DNA of 64,000 nucleotides from Aestuariirhabdus litorea (lineage in GTDB: Bacteria; Pseudomonadota; Gammaproteobacteria; Pseudomonadales; Aestuariirhabdaceae), in contig NZ_QWEZ01000002.1 of NCBI RefSeq assembly GCF_003864255.1, positions 620,001-684,000 on the forward strand. Direction: 5' to 3'. Made by a program: the position numbers and the translations under genes. This document shows positions 17,608 to 26,194 of the stretch, piece after piece. Below the pieces are notes generated by a model. That model had not been told where the DNA came from and ran no database searches. It saw only the letters and a program-made list of their open reading frames with translations. Numbering within the stretch: position 1 is the first letter of the stretch; every line of letters starts with the position of its first letter.

Positions 17608-17639
17608 ACGGGGGGCCTGACGACTTCAGGCCCCCCGTG
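17608..17639 (-). terminator. Hairpin between aapJ and aapQ, likely partial terminator
   Basis: On the minus strand a 13-bp stem ACGGGGGGCCTGA/TCAGGCCCCCCGT with a short loop is followed by TTTTATTTT. Located between the binding-protein gene and the permeases, it probably keeps aapJ mRNA in excess by partial termination or 3'-end protection, as in many binding-protein operons. Confidence 0.85.
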
Positions 17640-17648
17640 GATTAGCAA

Positions 17649-18665
17649 TTAGCGGATCGGGTTGGGGTACATCAATCCACCCTTGTTCCACAGCGCGTTG
17701 ATGCCGCGATCGAGACCCAGTTTCTTGGTCACGTTGCGCTCATAGCTTTCGCCGTAGTTACCCACCTGCTTGATGATGTTGTAGGCCCAGGCTTCATCCA
17801 GCCCCAGAGCCTCACCCATGCCAGCGGTTACGCCCAGCAGGCGCTGTACGCCCGGGTCGCTGCTCGCTTTCAGGGAGTCGACGTTGGCGGAGGTGATGCC
17901 CTTCTCTTCTGCTTCCAGGGATGCGGTCAGGGACCAGGCTACGATATCCAGCCACTCGTCATCGCCGTGGCGAACCGCAGGGCCCAGGGGCTCCTTGGAG
18001 ATGATTTCTGGCAGGATTACATAGTCATCAGGGTTGGGCGCGCTGGTCTGGCGGTAGGAGGCCAGGCCCGAGGCGTCGGTGGTGTAGACGTCGCAACGAC
18101 CGGCAAAGAAGGCCTGGATCGCTTCGTTGGCATCTTCGATAACAACCGGCTCAAACTCCATGTTGTTGGCACGGAAGTAGTCCGCCAGGTTCAGCTCGGT
18201 GGTGGTGCCGGGCTCAACGCAGACGGTAGCGCCGCTCAGTTCGGTGGCACTCTTGATGCCCATGTTCTTGGCAACCATGAAACCCTGGCCGTCGTAGTAG
18301 TTAACGCCAGCGAAGTTAAGGCCCAGCTTGGTGTCGCGGGTCAGGGTCCAGGTGGTGTTACGGGTCAGTACGTCGATCTCACCGGACTGCAGGGCGGTAA
18401 AGCGCTGAGCGGCGGTGAGGGGGGTGAACTTGGTCTTGGAGGCATCGCCCAGCACCGCTGCGGCGATGGAGCGGCACAGGTCCACATCGAGACCTTCCCA
18501 CTGGCCCTGGCTGTCAGGGGCCGAGAAGCCGGGCAAGCTGGTGTTTACGCCACACTGGACGAAGCCCTTTGCTTTGACGGCGTCAACGGTAGGGCCCGCA
18601 ACGGCGGCGCCGCTGAAGGTTGCGGCAACAAGCGCACCACCTACCAGAGTCTTAAGTGCTTTCAT
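17649..18665 (-). CDS. aapJ: General L-amino-acid ABC importer, periplasmic binding protein
   Basis: A 338-residue periplasmic binding protein with signal peptide (TLVGGALVAATFSGAAVAGP). FVQCGVNTSLPGFSAPDSQG, the WTLTRDTKLGLNFAGVNYYDGQ segment and a mature length of about 315 residues are typical of AapJ/BztA. It is the first gene of the aap operon. Its promoter must lie in the 163 bases to 18828, where I see no clear regulator site. Confidence 0.93.
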   Translation of the reverse strand: MKALKTLVGGALVAATFSGAAVAGPTVDAVKAKGFVQCGVNTSLPGFSAPDSQGQWEGLDVDLCRSIAAAVLGDASKTKFTPLTAAQRFTALQSGEIDVLTRNTTWTLTRDTKLGLNFAGVNYYDGQGFMVAKNMGIKSATELSGATVCVEPGTTTELNLADYFRANNMEFEPVVIEDANEAIQAFFAGRCDVYTTDASGLASYRQTSAPNPDDYVILPEIISKEPLGPAVRHGDDEWLDIVAWSLTASLEAEEKGITSANVDSLKASSDPGVQRLLGVTAGMGEALGLDEAWAYNIIKQVGNYGESYERNVTKKLGLDRGINALWNKGGLMYPNPIR

Positions 18666-18828
18666 TCATTCACTCCTGGTTATTTTTTAGTTATCGGTCC
18701 TGCCCAAGCCTATCGACGGCAGGTTCCCCCATGCCGTGAAGGACGATCCCGGGGCAGAACGTGGGCAAGGTATAGCACGATCGTTTACTTACTGGCAAAC
18801 CCGCCATCACGGCTCGTACGGTTTTTGA

Positions 18829-19266
18829 TCAAACATTCGCTAATGGTGCCTGAAAGGTGTTCAAACGGGCGCTGGCGAGCTCGTTTCCCTGTGCCAGGAG
18901 ACGGCAGGAAAAGAGCGCCATGCCCTCGCTGAAATACTCCTGCTCCACCTCAATCTCCAGCTCACAGCCGGGTTCCAGGTGTGAGCGGTGGCTGCGGTAA
19001 TGGCGCGAGCCGAGCAGGTAGCCGACCCGAACCGGCTCTCCCCGGCGCAGGCAGTGGTAGCCGGCAAAGAGGGCGACTCCCTGTGCCATCAGCTCTATGC
19101 CAAGGTAGCCGGGCAGGGTTCCCTGCCTCCCTATAAAGGGGTTGTCGGCGCGCAGGGTGAGGGCGCAGCGAGCGCGGGTTTCGTCAATCGACAGCAGGCG
19201 CTCAACCATACGCAGGGGGGGCTGGTGGAGCAGGCAGTCGGTGAGCGGGAAACGATCAGGGTTCAG
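18829..19266 (-). CDS. apeP: ApeP-like 3-hydroxyacyl-ACP dehydratase (hotdog) of the aryl-polyene cluster
   Basis: About 145 residues of a hotdog dehydratase: FPLTDCLLHQPPLRMVERLL, then NPFIGRQGTLPGYLGIELMAQ and RVGYLLGSRHYRSH. This is the COG4706 pattern of the second dehydratase in APE clusters. The family N terminus begins a few residues before FPLTD, but no ATG, GTG or TTG is in frame there; a CTG at 19266 inside the overlap with the DUF3261 gene is the best candidate. It is the last gene of the leftward operon. Confidence 0.78.
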   Translation of the reverse strand: MNPDRFPLTDCLLHQPPLRMVERLLSIDETRARCALTLRADNPFIGRQGTLPGYLGIELMAQGVALFAGYHCLRRGEPVRVGYLLGSRHYRSHRSHLEPGCELEIEVEQEYFSEGMALFSCRLLAQGNELASARLNTFQAPLANV

Positions 19267-19870
19267 GGCGGGCCTCCGGGGCGCTGAGGTTAAGCTGTAG
19301 GGTGGTAATGAACAGCTGGTAATGACGCTGCTGGTGGCTAAAGTGCAGGTTACCGGCCCAGTGATGGGGCGCTTCACCCTCGATACGGATCAGTAGTTGA
19401 TCTCCCTGGTAGATGGCGCGCTCCCGGGGGGATTGCTGGAGTCGCAGCCCGGCCTCCGCCAGTACCGGTTGGAGCTGTGGGGCGCTCCAGTAACACAGCA
19501 TCAGGTCGAGGAGCAGGTTCTCGGCGGCAAAGGGGAGGTCGATCAGGCTGGAATGTTCGCTTGAAAGCCGGTGACCGTCGTAGCTGAGGTTGAGCAGTGG
19601 CACACCCAAAGGGCTGAGCAGGACCAGCGACAGTCTCTGGGGGCTGAGCTCGAGAGCGACCAGCAGGCTGTGCTCATCGCCGTCGGCGCGGATCTCGAGG
19701 AGCTGGGTCAGGCGAGCGGTGGGCAGGGCAGGGTCGAGGCCCGGAAGCCGGACCTCCACCCCCCGGCTGAGTGAGGCCGAAGGCGGTGAGGGGGGGGGCG
19801 GAGTGCTGGCGCAGCCGCTAACCAGCAGCAGAAGCAGCAGGCCTATGCCGCGGTTAAGGGCCGCGCTCAT
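19256..19870 (-). CDS. DUF3261 lipoprotein of the aryl-polyene cluster
   Basis: A 204-residue lipoprotein (GIGLLLLLLVSGCAST) of the DUF3261 family, which occurs almost only within aryl-polyene loci and is thought to help place the lipid-linked pigment in the outer membrane. It overlaps the MMPL exporter gene by four bases (ATGA) and the dehydratase gene by about ten. Family and context support the role; molecular function is unknown. Confidence 0.82.
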   Translation of the reverse strand: MSAALNRGIGLLLLLLVSGCASTPPPPSPPSASLSRGVEVRLPGLDPALPTARLTQLLEIRADGDEHSLLVALELSPQRLSLVLLSPLGVPLLNLSYDGHRLSSEHSSLIDLPFAAENLLLDLMLCYWSAPQLQPVLAEAGLRLQQSPRERAIYQGDQLLIRIEGEAPHHWAGNLHFSHQQRHYQLFITTLQLNLSAPEARPEP

Positions 19871-22215
19871 GACGGTCTGCCCGTTGAGGACGCCAGGGGG
19901 GCCAGCAGATAGGCGGCCAGCAGGCCCACCAACAGGGTCTGGCCAAAGGCGCTGATCGCCGGGGTTGCGCTCAGGCTGAGCAGGCCGAAGGAGAGCAGGG
20001 TGGTGATGGCGGCCAGGGTAACGCCCAGCAGGGTGGTCTGCCAGTTATCGCCCCGCTCGGCAAAAAACAGGGCGTAATCGATGCTGATACCCAATAACAG
20101 AAGCAGAGCCAACAGGTGGAACAGGTTGACCGCCTGGCCGCTCCAGCCATTAACTCCCAGAGCCAGGCCCGCAGCCAGCAGGGGGACGGCAATAATCTTT
20201 AGCGCCCTAACAGGACCATAGCGCAGGCACAGCATCAGCCCGATGACCAGGTAGGCGGCGGCCAGCATCCAGGCGATACGGTGGCGGTAGCGGGCCAGGA
20301 TGTCGGAGGTGTCGTCCGCCTGGCTGATAAAATATACCCCTTCCCGGTTTGCACCCAGGGCTTTGATCTGTGCATGACGTTCAGGGGCGAACAGCATAAC
20401 GCTGGCTACGCCATAGGGTGAGTTATCCAGCCATTGGTTGGAGAGGTGTTTTTGCAGGCCAGAGGATTCAAGTTCGCTTATGGTTAAAAAGTTATCAGTA
20501 GTCACATCTGAGTTTTGTGAGTACGTGTCTTCTAATAAATCTCTGGTTATTTCGGGTAAGTTTATAAGCTCCAAATCGTATAGTTTTTTTGTAAGAGAAA
20601 AATTCTCGTTTTGTTTTTTTAGGCTTGGAATAATTGCTGAAGTCGATTTTGTATCGGAAGCAAATGATCCGTCATTCTCAATCATAGACTGTAAAAAACG
20701 CTCTTCCGCTTGCAGAAGCTGTTCATTGCTGCCTGCTATAAAAAGTATAAAGCTGTTATCAAAATGACTACTAGTCACCTTTCTGATCGCTTCATCCTCC
20801 GCCTGAATAGCGCTGTTCAGTGACTGCAACTGGCGCACATCGTCATCGGTTTGCAAGCGGAGAATACCTGCCAGGGCGATTACCCCGAGCAGCAGCAACA
20901 GACCCCACTGTTGCCTGGCCGTTGTGCCCTGCCAAAAGGTGATCAACGGACGGTAGAGGGGTAGCAGGGCGTTGGGCGCCTGACGGACACAGGGTTGCAG
21001 CAGGCTCGGGTAGACCAGCACCACAGTGAGCCAGGCGACCAGCAAACCGCTGCAGGAAAACAGCGCCAGTTGTTGCAGACCGGGGAAGGGGGTGGCCAGC
21101 AGGCCGCTGTAGCCCAACAGGCTACTGGCCAGCCCCAGGGTCAGGGCGGCCAGTATTCGTCCCAGCCCCTGCAGGGGTTGCCACTGTGTCCCCCCTTCGT
21201 GCTGCTCGGCAAAATAATGGAAGGCATAGTCGATCGATACCCCGATCAGGCAGGCCCCCATCACCAGGGTAAACAGGTGGATCTGGCCAAACAGCAGCAG
21301 GGTGCAGACCAGCCCGGTGAGGACGCCGCTGCCGATCGAAAGCAGGGCGATAAACAGGGGGGTGAAGGAGCGAAATACCCAGAGAACCAGTAACAGCACC
21401 CCGCACAGCGAGCCCAGGCCAATGGTGGAGATCTCTTCGCGCGCGCTGTCGGCCCCGGCGGCGGCATAAAAGAGGGCGCCGCTTCGTAGCAGGGTTACCC
21501 GCTCGGGTTGGGTGGCCAGAAACTGCTGCAGTCGGTCCAGCAGCTGGCGCTGGGTATTGAGGTCGAAGGGGTCGCTGTTCAGGGTGGCGCGTAATAGCAC
21601 CTCGTAGCGATCGTCGCCCTGGTGAACCAGCATCCCCTCGTCGATCTCAAGCGGCCCGCCAGCGGGCAGGATCGATTGCAGGAAACGGCGAAAGAGGCCG
21701 AAAGGGTCCTGCGCAAACTGCGCGCCGGTGACCCCGGAGAAGGGGTTGTAGAGTGCTTGCAGCGCCTGTTCGCGCAGCTGGACGGACCCCCCGGCCAGTA
21801 ACTGGCGGCGATCATCCGGGCTCAGCAGACCGTGACGGTGATCGAAATAGAGGCTAGCCAACGCTTGCTGATGGCTCGGGTCCAGCTCCAGCTGGAGCTC
21901 GCTGAGCAACCCGCTTGATGCCAGCTCGGCGGCGAGGGCACGTGCGCTCTGGCGTCCCTGCTCGCGCCCCTCGGCTCGAACCAGCAACAGCAGTTGCCTC
22001 GACAGGTGTTGGGAAAAGCGCTCCAGCGCCTGTTGCACCGCCGGCTGCTGCTCGCTACGGGGGAGCAGCTCGAGCAGGCTGGTGCGCGGCTGCACCCCCT
22101 GTCCAAACAGCAGCGTGGCCTGCCACAGTAGGAGCAGCATCAGCAGGGCCCAAAACGCCAGTCGGGCCGGTTGCCAGTGGGGGGTTAACAGAAGGGAGCG
22201 GAGAGGCCTCATCAT
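19867..22215 (-). CDS. MMPL/RND-type exporter of the aryl-polyene cluster
   Basis: A 782-residue membrane protein with two halves, each with a transmembrane helix bundle carrying the MMPL signature: GVSIDYAFHYFAE in the first and GISIDYALFFAERGD in the second, plus two periplasmic loops. It probably exports the aryl-polyene lipid from the inner membrane with the LolA-like protein. The segment encoding residues ~462-595 (second periplasmic loop) is strikingly AT-rich against a GC-rich gene body, suggesting allelic replacement. The frame is intact across it. Confidence 0.86.
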   Translation of the reverse strand: MMRPLRSLLLTPHWQPARLAFWALLMLLLLWQATLLFGQGVQPRTSLLELLPRSEQQPAVQQALERFSQHLSRQLLLLVRAEGREQGRQSARALAAELASSGLLSELQLELDPSHQQALASLYFDHRHGLLSPDDRRQLLAGGSVQLREQALQALYNPFSGVTGAQFAQDPFGLFRRFLQSILPAGGPLEIDEGMLVHQGDDRYEVLLRATLNSDPFDLNTQRQLLDRLQQFLATQPERVTLLRSGALFYAAAGADSAREEISTIGLGSLCGVLLLVLWVFRSFTPLFIALLSIGSGVLTGLVCTLLLFGQIHLFTLVMGACLIGVSIDYAFHYFAEQHEGGTQWQPLQGLGRILAALTLGLASSLLGYSGLLATPFPGLQQLALFSCSGLLVAWLTVVLVYPSLLQPCVRQAPNALLPLYRPLITFWQGTTARQQWGLLLLLGVIALAGILRLQTDDDVRQLQSLNSAIQAEDEAIRKVTSSHFDNSFILFIAGSNEQLLQAEERFLQSMIENDGSFASDTKSTSAIIPSLKKQNENFSLTKKLYDLELINLPEITRDLLEDTYSQNSDVTTDNFLTISELESSGLQKHLSNQWLDNSPYGVASVMLFAPERHAQIKALGANREGVYFISQADDTSDILARYRHRIAWMLAAAYLVIGLMLCLRYGPVRALKIIAVPLLAAGLALGVNGWSGQAVNLFHLLALLLLLGISIDYALFFAERGDNWQTTLLGVTLAAITTLLSFGLLSLSATPAISAFGQTLLVGLLAAYLLAPLASSTGRPS

Positions 22216-22865
22216 CTCAAGGGGCGGAACAGCCGCTGCTCCTCCGCGGTGAGGGGTGAGGTGTCGCCACGCAGGTCACGGAACTCGATCTCGACGCCGC
22301 CCCCCCTCTTCTCCACCAGCGTCAGCCGTTCAAGCTGCGCCTGGCCCTCAATGCGCACCTCGCTGATGGCATTGCGCAGCTGGCGCTGGATGGGCCGCAA
22401 CAGCAGCCCCTGTTCGGTGCGGCTGACCTGGAAATCCCGTTGCAGACTGCGCCAGTCGCCGCTGAGGAGGGCGCGAAAGAGGGTGGCGAAATAGAAAGGC
22501 ACCGGGTCCTTTTCGCGGGTGAGAACAGTGGGCAGTTTGTCGCCGACCTGCTGGATCATCAGCTGGTCGGAAAACACCAGGCGGGTGGTGAATGGGCTCT
22601 GCTGCAGCCACAGCAGGCCCTGCTCGCGGGAGAGCACAAAGCGTCCCTCGGACAGCAGGGGACTACTCAGGCTGGGCAGGGTGCGGCTCTGGGTAAACTG
22701 GCCGCGCAGGGTGCGGGCCTCCTGCAGGGAGCGCAACAGGGGGGAGCTCTGCAGGCCGCGAGGGTCCCCGGCGCCGTAGCCGCCTCCACCAATGAGGCTG
22801 TCCCCCTGGGTTGAAACACAGATCAATAGCAGCAGGCTGGCCAGGGTTCGAAAACAGGTGGTCAC
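22212..22865 (-). CDS. LolA-like outer-membrane lipoprotein carrier of the aryl-polyene cluster
   Basis: About 217 residues with signal peptide (TLASLLLLICVSTQG), starting at GTG 22865 with AAGGAG upstream. The LolA half-barrel is seen in ARTLRGQFTQSRTLPSL, SEGRFVLSREQGLLWLQQSP and FSDQLMIQQ. It presumably shuttles the aryl-polyene lipid or a lipoprotein across the periplasm together with the MMPL exporter, whose start it overlaps. Confidence 0.84.
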   Translation of the reverse strand: MTTCFRTLASLLLLICVSTQGDSLIGGGGYGAGDPRGLQSSPLLRSLQEARTLRGQFTQSRTLPSLSSPLLSEGRFVLSREQGLLWLQQSPFTTRLVFSDQLMIQQVGDKLPTVLTREKDPVPFYFATLFRALLSGDWRSLQRDFQVSRTEQGLLLRPIQRQLRNAISEVRIEGQAQLERLTLVEKRGGGVEIEFRDLRGDTSPLTAEEQRLFRPLR

Positions 22866-23317
22866 AGGGCGCTCCTTACGCGTTGCAGCAGAATCTCCGG
22901 TGAGTGCAGGCACAGCCCTCCGCTGCCATCGACCGCCACCTGGATGCTGTGCCCTCGGGTCAGCACCTGGTTACCCGCCTGGTTGTGGATCAGGTAATTG
23001 ATTCGAAGGCGGTTTTCGTACTCTGCGAGTTGGGCGCTTACCCGGATGCGGTCACCAAAACGGCAGGGCTTGACGTACTTAAGCCGCAGGTCGACCACCG
23101 GCCAGCTAAAGCCGCTGGCCGCCATCTCGCGGTAGCCGAAGTCGATCTTTTTCAGCAGCTCGCAACGGGCCAGCTCGAAGTATTTTACGTAGTGTCCGTG
23201 CCAGGTAACCCCCATGGGGTCGGTATCGAAGAAGGGGATCTCGAGCTCCAGGCCGGTCCCCGGCAGCGGTCGGCCGCTGGCGCTATCGATGACCGGTGGC
23301 AGCGGGTGTCGGCTCAT
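22862..23317 (-). CDS. 4HBT-type thioesterase of the aryl-polyene cluster
   Basis: A 151-residue hotdog thioesterase: FFDTDPMGVTWHGHYVKYFE has the catalytic aspartate of 4-hydroxybenzoyl-CoA thioesterase-like enzymes, then RLKYVKPCRFGDRIRVSAQL. In APE systems it is thought to release or proofread acyl-ACP intermediates. ATG at 23317 lies inside the upstream glycosyltransferase gene; it ends in a GTGA overlap with the LolA-like gene. Confidence 0.85.
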   Translation of the reverse strand: MSRHPLPPVIDSASGRPLPGTGLELEIPFFDTDPMGVTWHGHYVKYFELARCELLKKIDFGYREMAASGFSWPVVDLRLKYVKPCRFGDRIRVSAQLAEYENRLRINYLIHNQAGNQVLTRGHSIQVAVDGSGGLCLHSPEILLQRVRSAL

Positions 23318-25010
23318 GAGGGAGTCTCCCTGTCTCGTTGTCGGCCCAGAAATCGAAAAAGTTGAACCACTGCAGGGGGCGCTGCAGGCAGTGGTGTTCC
23401 AGTCGCGCGGCGTAATCGCCCACCGCCTCCGCCAGGGCAGCATCCCGCTGGCGGCGGGGCAGCTCGAGGCGCTCGCGGAAGGGTTCGAAGATGATATCGA
23501 ATCCCACCGGGTTACGCAGGCAGAATAGCAACATCACCGGGCAACGCATCAGCGCCGCAAGGATAAAGGGGCCCTGGGGAAAGGGGGCGGCCTCGCCCAG
23601 GAAGGGTACCCGCACCACACGCTCGCGGGCGGTGGCGGAGGTGCGATCGCCGACAATGACCACCAGCTCCCCCTGGTCGATCTTCTGCTTGAGGGTCACC
23701 GCCAGGGCGGGATCGAAGCGACTCACCTGAATCAGGTTAAGCCGGGCGTCGGGGTTGAGGCTCTCGATCACCTCGTTGAACCGCTGCGCATGTTCGGTAA
23801 AGACGATGGCGTTGACCACCAGCCCCGGTACCCGCGTGCCGAGGGCGCGACACACCTCCAGGTTGCCGAGATGGGAACCCAGCAGCAGGGCGCCCCGTCC
23901 CTGGGCAAGGGCGTCGGTCAGCAGGGACTCATTATGGAGCTGGATGGGGGTCTTGTCGTGGTCGCCCAGCCACACCGACAGTTTGTCCAGAATCGCCTGG
24001 CCAAAGCAGTAAAAATGGGCAAAGCGGGTAGCAATGCCGGGGCTGGGGGCGGGTAACCCCCGCTGCTGAGCCCTTTGTCGAACCCGCTGGAGGTAGGCGC
24101 CGGAGGCGCGGCGGGCGCTACCGGCGCAGAGGAAGTAGTAGAGCATCACCGGCAGCAGCAGGACATTGAAGACCCTGCGACCGCACCACTGGTAACTGCG
24201 CAGCATAAAGCGGATACCGATACGGCTGCCCCGCTCTCGCCGTTCCGACCAGTGGCGCTCCGAGCCTGGCGTGGGAAGGTGGCGCTGCAGCAGGCGCGGG
24301 ATACGGCGCAGCATCCCAAACACCAGTCGGGTGTGCAGGCGGGTGATCAGCCAGTTGTCCTGCCAGGCGCGAAAATGGGAGACACCATCGCTGGGGTAGG
24401 TGACGCGGGTGGGAAATTGGAGCACCGCCAGCCCCTCCCAGTAGAGGCGCACCAGCACCTCGATGTCGAAATCCATCCGCCGACCCAGCGCCTGCCGGTC
24501 CAGCAGCTGTATGCAGGCCTCGAGGGGGTAGGCACGAAAGCCGCACATGGAGTCGCGAATGCTCAGCGACAGAGTCTCTACCCAGACCCAAAAATGGGTC
24601 AGGTAGCGGCTGTAGAGGCGGGCGCGGGGCACGGAGTCGTCGTAGCGGGGCTGGCCACTGATCACCGCCTGCGGGTGCTGCCGGCACAGTTCCAGCAGGT
24701 GCTGGATATCCGCGACGTCGTGCTGGCCGTCGGCATCGACCTGGATCGCGTGGCTGAACCCCTGTCGCCAGGCCAGGCGCATGCCCGCCATCACCGCCCC
24801 CCCTTTGCCCTGGTTTTGGCTGAGCCGGGTCAGCTGCACCGGCTGCAGGGTCTTTTCAAGGCGTCGCAGCTCAGTGGAGGTGGGCTCGTCGCTACCATCA
24901 TCGACCAGGATGATCGGCAGTCCATAGGGCAGGATCGATGCCACCGTCGGCGCGATGCTGTGGGGATGGTTGTAGACCGGGATCAGGATGCAGGGGCGCA
25001 GGGCGGTCAC
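23283..25010 (-). CDS. Glycosyltransferase (GT2)-lysophospholipid acyltransferase fusion of the aryl-polyene cluster
   Basis: A 575-residue two-domain protein. Residues 1-~240 are a GT2 glycosyltransferase (CILIPVYNHPHS, LVDDGSDEPTS, the DxD in QVDADGQHD). Residues ~265-560 are a LpxL/HtrB-like acyltransferase with the H-x4-E motif GSHLGNLEVCRAL and VGDRTSATARERVVRVPFLG. A hydrophobic segment links them. It likely builds and acylates the sugar/lipid anchor of the aryl polyene at the inner membrane. Coupled on both sides by overlapping reading frames. Confidence 0.87.
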   Translation of the reverse strand: MTALRPCILIPVYNHPHSIAPTVASILPYGLPIILVDDGSDEPTSTELRRLEKTLQPVQLTRLSQNQGKGGAVMAGMRLAWRQGFSHAIQVDADGQHDVADIQHLLELCRQHPQAVISGQPRYDDSVPRARLYSRYLTHFWVWVETLSLSIRDSMCGFRAYPLEACIQLLDRQALGRRMDFDIEVLVRLYWEGLAVLQFPTRVTYPSDGVSHFRAWQDNWLITRLHTRLVFGMLRRIPRLLQRHLPTPGSERHWSERRERGSRIGIRFMLRSYQWCGRRVFNVLLLPVMLYYFLCAGSARRASGAYLQRVRQRAQQRGLPAPSPGIATRFAHFYCFGQAILDKLSVWLGDHDKTPIQLHNESLLTDALAQGRGALLLGSHLGNLEVCRALGTRVPGLVVNAIVFTEHAQRFNEVIESLNPDARLNLIQVSRFDPALAVTLKQKIDQGELVVIVGDRTSATARERVVRVPFLGEAAPFPQGPFILAALMRCPVMLLFCLRNPVGFDIIFEPFRERLELPRRQRDAALAEAVGDYAARLEHHCLQRPLQWFNFFDFWADNETGRLPHEPTPAATGHR

Positions 25011-25354
25011 GGGGCAGGCCCCAGGTCGATCCGGCCGCTGGCGACGCTGCCCTCATCATTGCGGTAATGGAACAGTAGCTGGCCGGCATCGGCGAGGTGT
25101 TCCAGCTGCAGGTGCAAGCGGCTGCCGGGAAGCACGAGCTGTTGGAACTTGACCCGCTCCAGGGCAAGGAATTGACCCGCCACCCCCAGCCCGCTGGTGG
25201 CAAAATGCAGCGCCCAGTGGATCTGCACCACCCCCGGCAGTACCGGGTGGCCGGGGAAGTGGCCCTCGAACCAGAGCAGTTCCGGCGGTAACTCCAGCTC
25301 AAGCTCGGCTTGGTGGCTCTGGTAATGGCTGCGGATAACCCGGGGTAGTTTCAT
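25007..25354 (-). CDS. apeI: ApeI-like 3-hydroxyacyl-ACP dehydratase
   Basis: A 115-residue FabZ-like hotdog protein with the intact active-site block LWFEGHFPGHPVLPGVVQIH (catalytic histidine), FLALERVKFQQLVLPG following. In aryl-polyene synthesis ApeI and ApeP act on growing 3-hydroxyacyl-ACP chains. Starts in an ATGA overlap with the membrane-protein gene. Confidence 0.83.
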   Translation of the reverse strand: MKLPRVIRSHYQSHQAELELELPPELLWFEGHFPGHPVLPGVVQIHWALHFATSGLGVAGQFLALERVKFQQLVLPGSRLHLQLEHLADAGQLLFHYRNDEGSVASGRIDLGPAP

Positions 25355-25908
25355 TGGTGGGACCCCAGTCGACGGCGCCGGTAAAGCCACTCCGCACCGG
25401 CCAGAGTGCCGATCAGCAGGTAGGCGATGAGGCCATTGTAGAGAGTCCAGAGCTCGAGGCTGGCCCACAGCGAGGTGTAGAGCGCCAGACTGCCATTGAG
25501 GAGAAAAAACAGGCACCAGCACAGGGTCACCTGGCGGCAATAGCGAACGCCCTCGGCGGGGAGGTCGGGTTGGGTCAGGCGGGCGATGCGCTCCGCCACC
25601 GAGGGCCCCCGCCAGAGACTGTAACCAAACAGTGCCAGCAGCGTGGCGTTGACCACCACCGGATAGACCCGCAGGGGCAGATCAGTGTTGAGTACCAGCG
25701 CGACCAGCATCAGCCCCACCCCGGCCGCGGCCACCCAGGAGCTGGTGTGCTGCGGGCCAGGGCTACTACGGCCCAATATCCAGCGCAGGCTGAACAGGGC
25801 CAGCAGCACCGGCACCACCGCCTGTGCCGACCAGTAGCTGAGGCCCAGGTAGACCGCCAGCGGGTAGAGTGCCGCCAGCAGCCCCAATAGCAGGGTGAGT
25901 GGGCGCAT
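25351..25908 (-). CDS. COG4648-family membrane protein of the aryl-polyene cluster
   Basis: A 185-residue protein with about five to six transmembrane helices (for example LTLLLGLLAALYPLAVYLGL and LVALVLNTDLPLRVYPVVVN). The family is characteristic of APE loci but its function is not established. It lies between the ACP and dehydratase genes, five bases after the ACP stop. Confidence 0.8.
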   Translation of the reverse strand: MRPLTLLLGLLAALYPLAVYLGLSYWSAQAVVPVLLALFSLRWILGRSSPGPQHTSSWVAAAGVGLMLVALVLNTDLPLRVYPVVVNATLLALFGYSLWRGPSVAERIARLTQPDLPAEGVRYCRQVTLCWCLFFLLNGSLALYTSLWASLELWTLYNGLIAYLLIGTLAGAEWLYRRRRLGSHQ

Positions 25909-25913
25909 CGGGG

Positions 25914-26159
25914 TCAGCGGAGCAGGGCCTCGACGGCGTCCACCACGTCGCCGACGGTGCGCACCGCCTTGAACTCTTCGGGCTGGATCTTTTTGCCGGT
26001 GAGGTTCTGCAGTCGAACCACCAGGTCGACAGCGTCGATGCTGTCCAGGTCAAGATCCTGATAGAGCAGAGCCTGCTCGGTGACCTGTTCGGCCTCGAGC
26101 TCGAACAGCTCGACCATGGCGGTTTGCACCTCTTTAAAAATGGCCGCGCGGGTTTGCAT
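25914..26159 (-). CDS. Acyl carrier protein of the aryl-polyene cluster
   Basis: An 81-residue ACP with the phosphopantetheine attachment serine in DLDLDSIDAVDLVVRL and a preceding ALLYQ segment. APE clusters normally encode two ACPs in tandem; only this one is seen. It sits just after the acyltransferase gene in the leftward operon. Confidence 0.9.
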   Translation of the reverse strand: MQTRAAIFKEVQTAMVELFELEAEQVTEQALLYQDLDLDSIDAVDLVVRLQNLTGKKIQPEEFKAVRTVGDVVDAVEALLR

Positions 26160-26194
26160 GAATCATCCTCAGTGGGTTAGGGGCTGTTGGGGGG

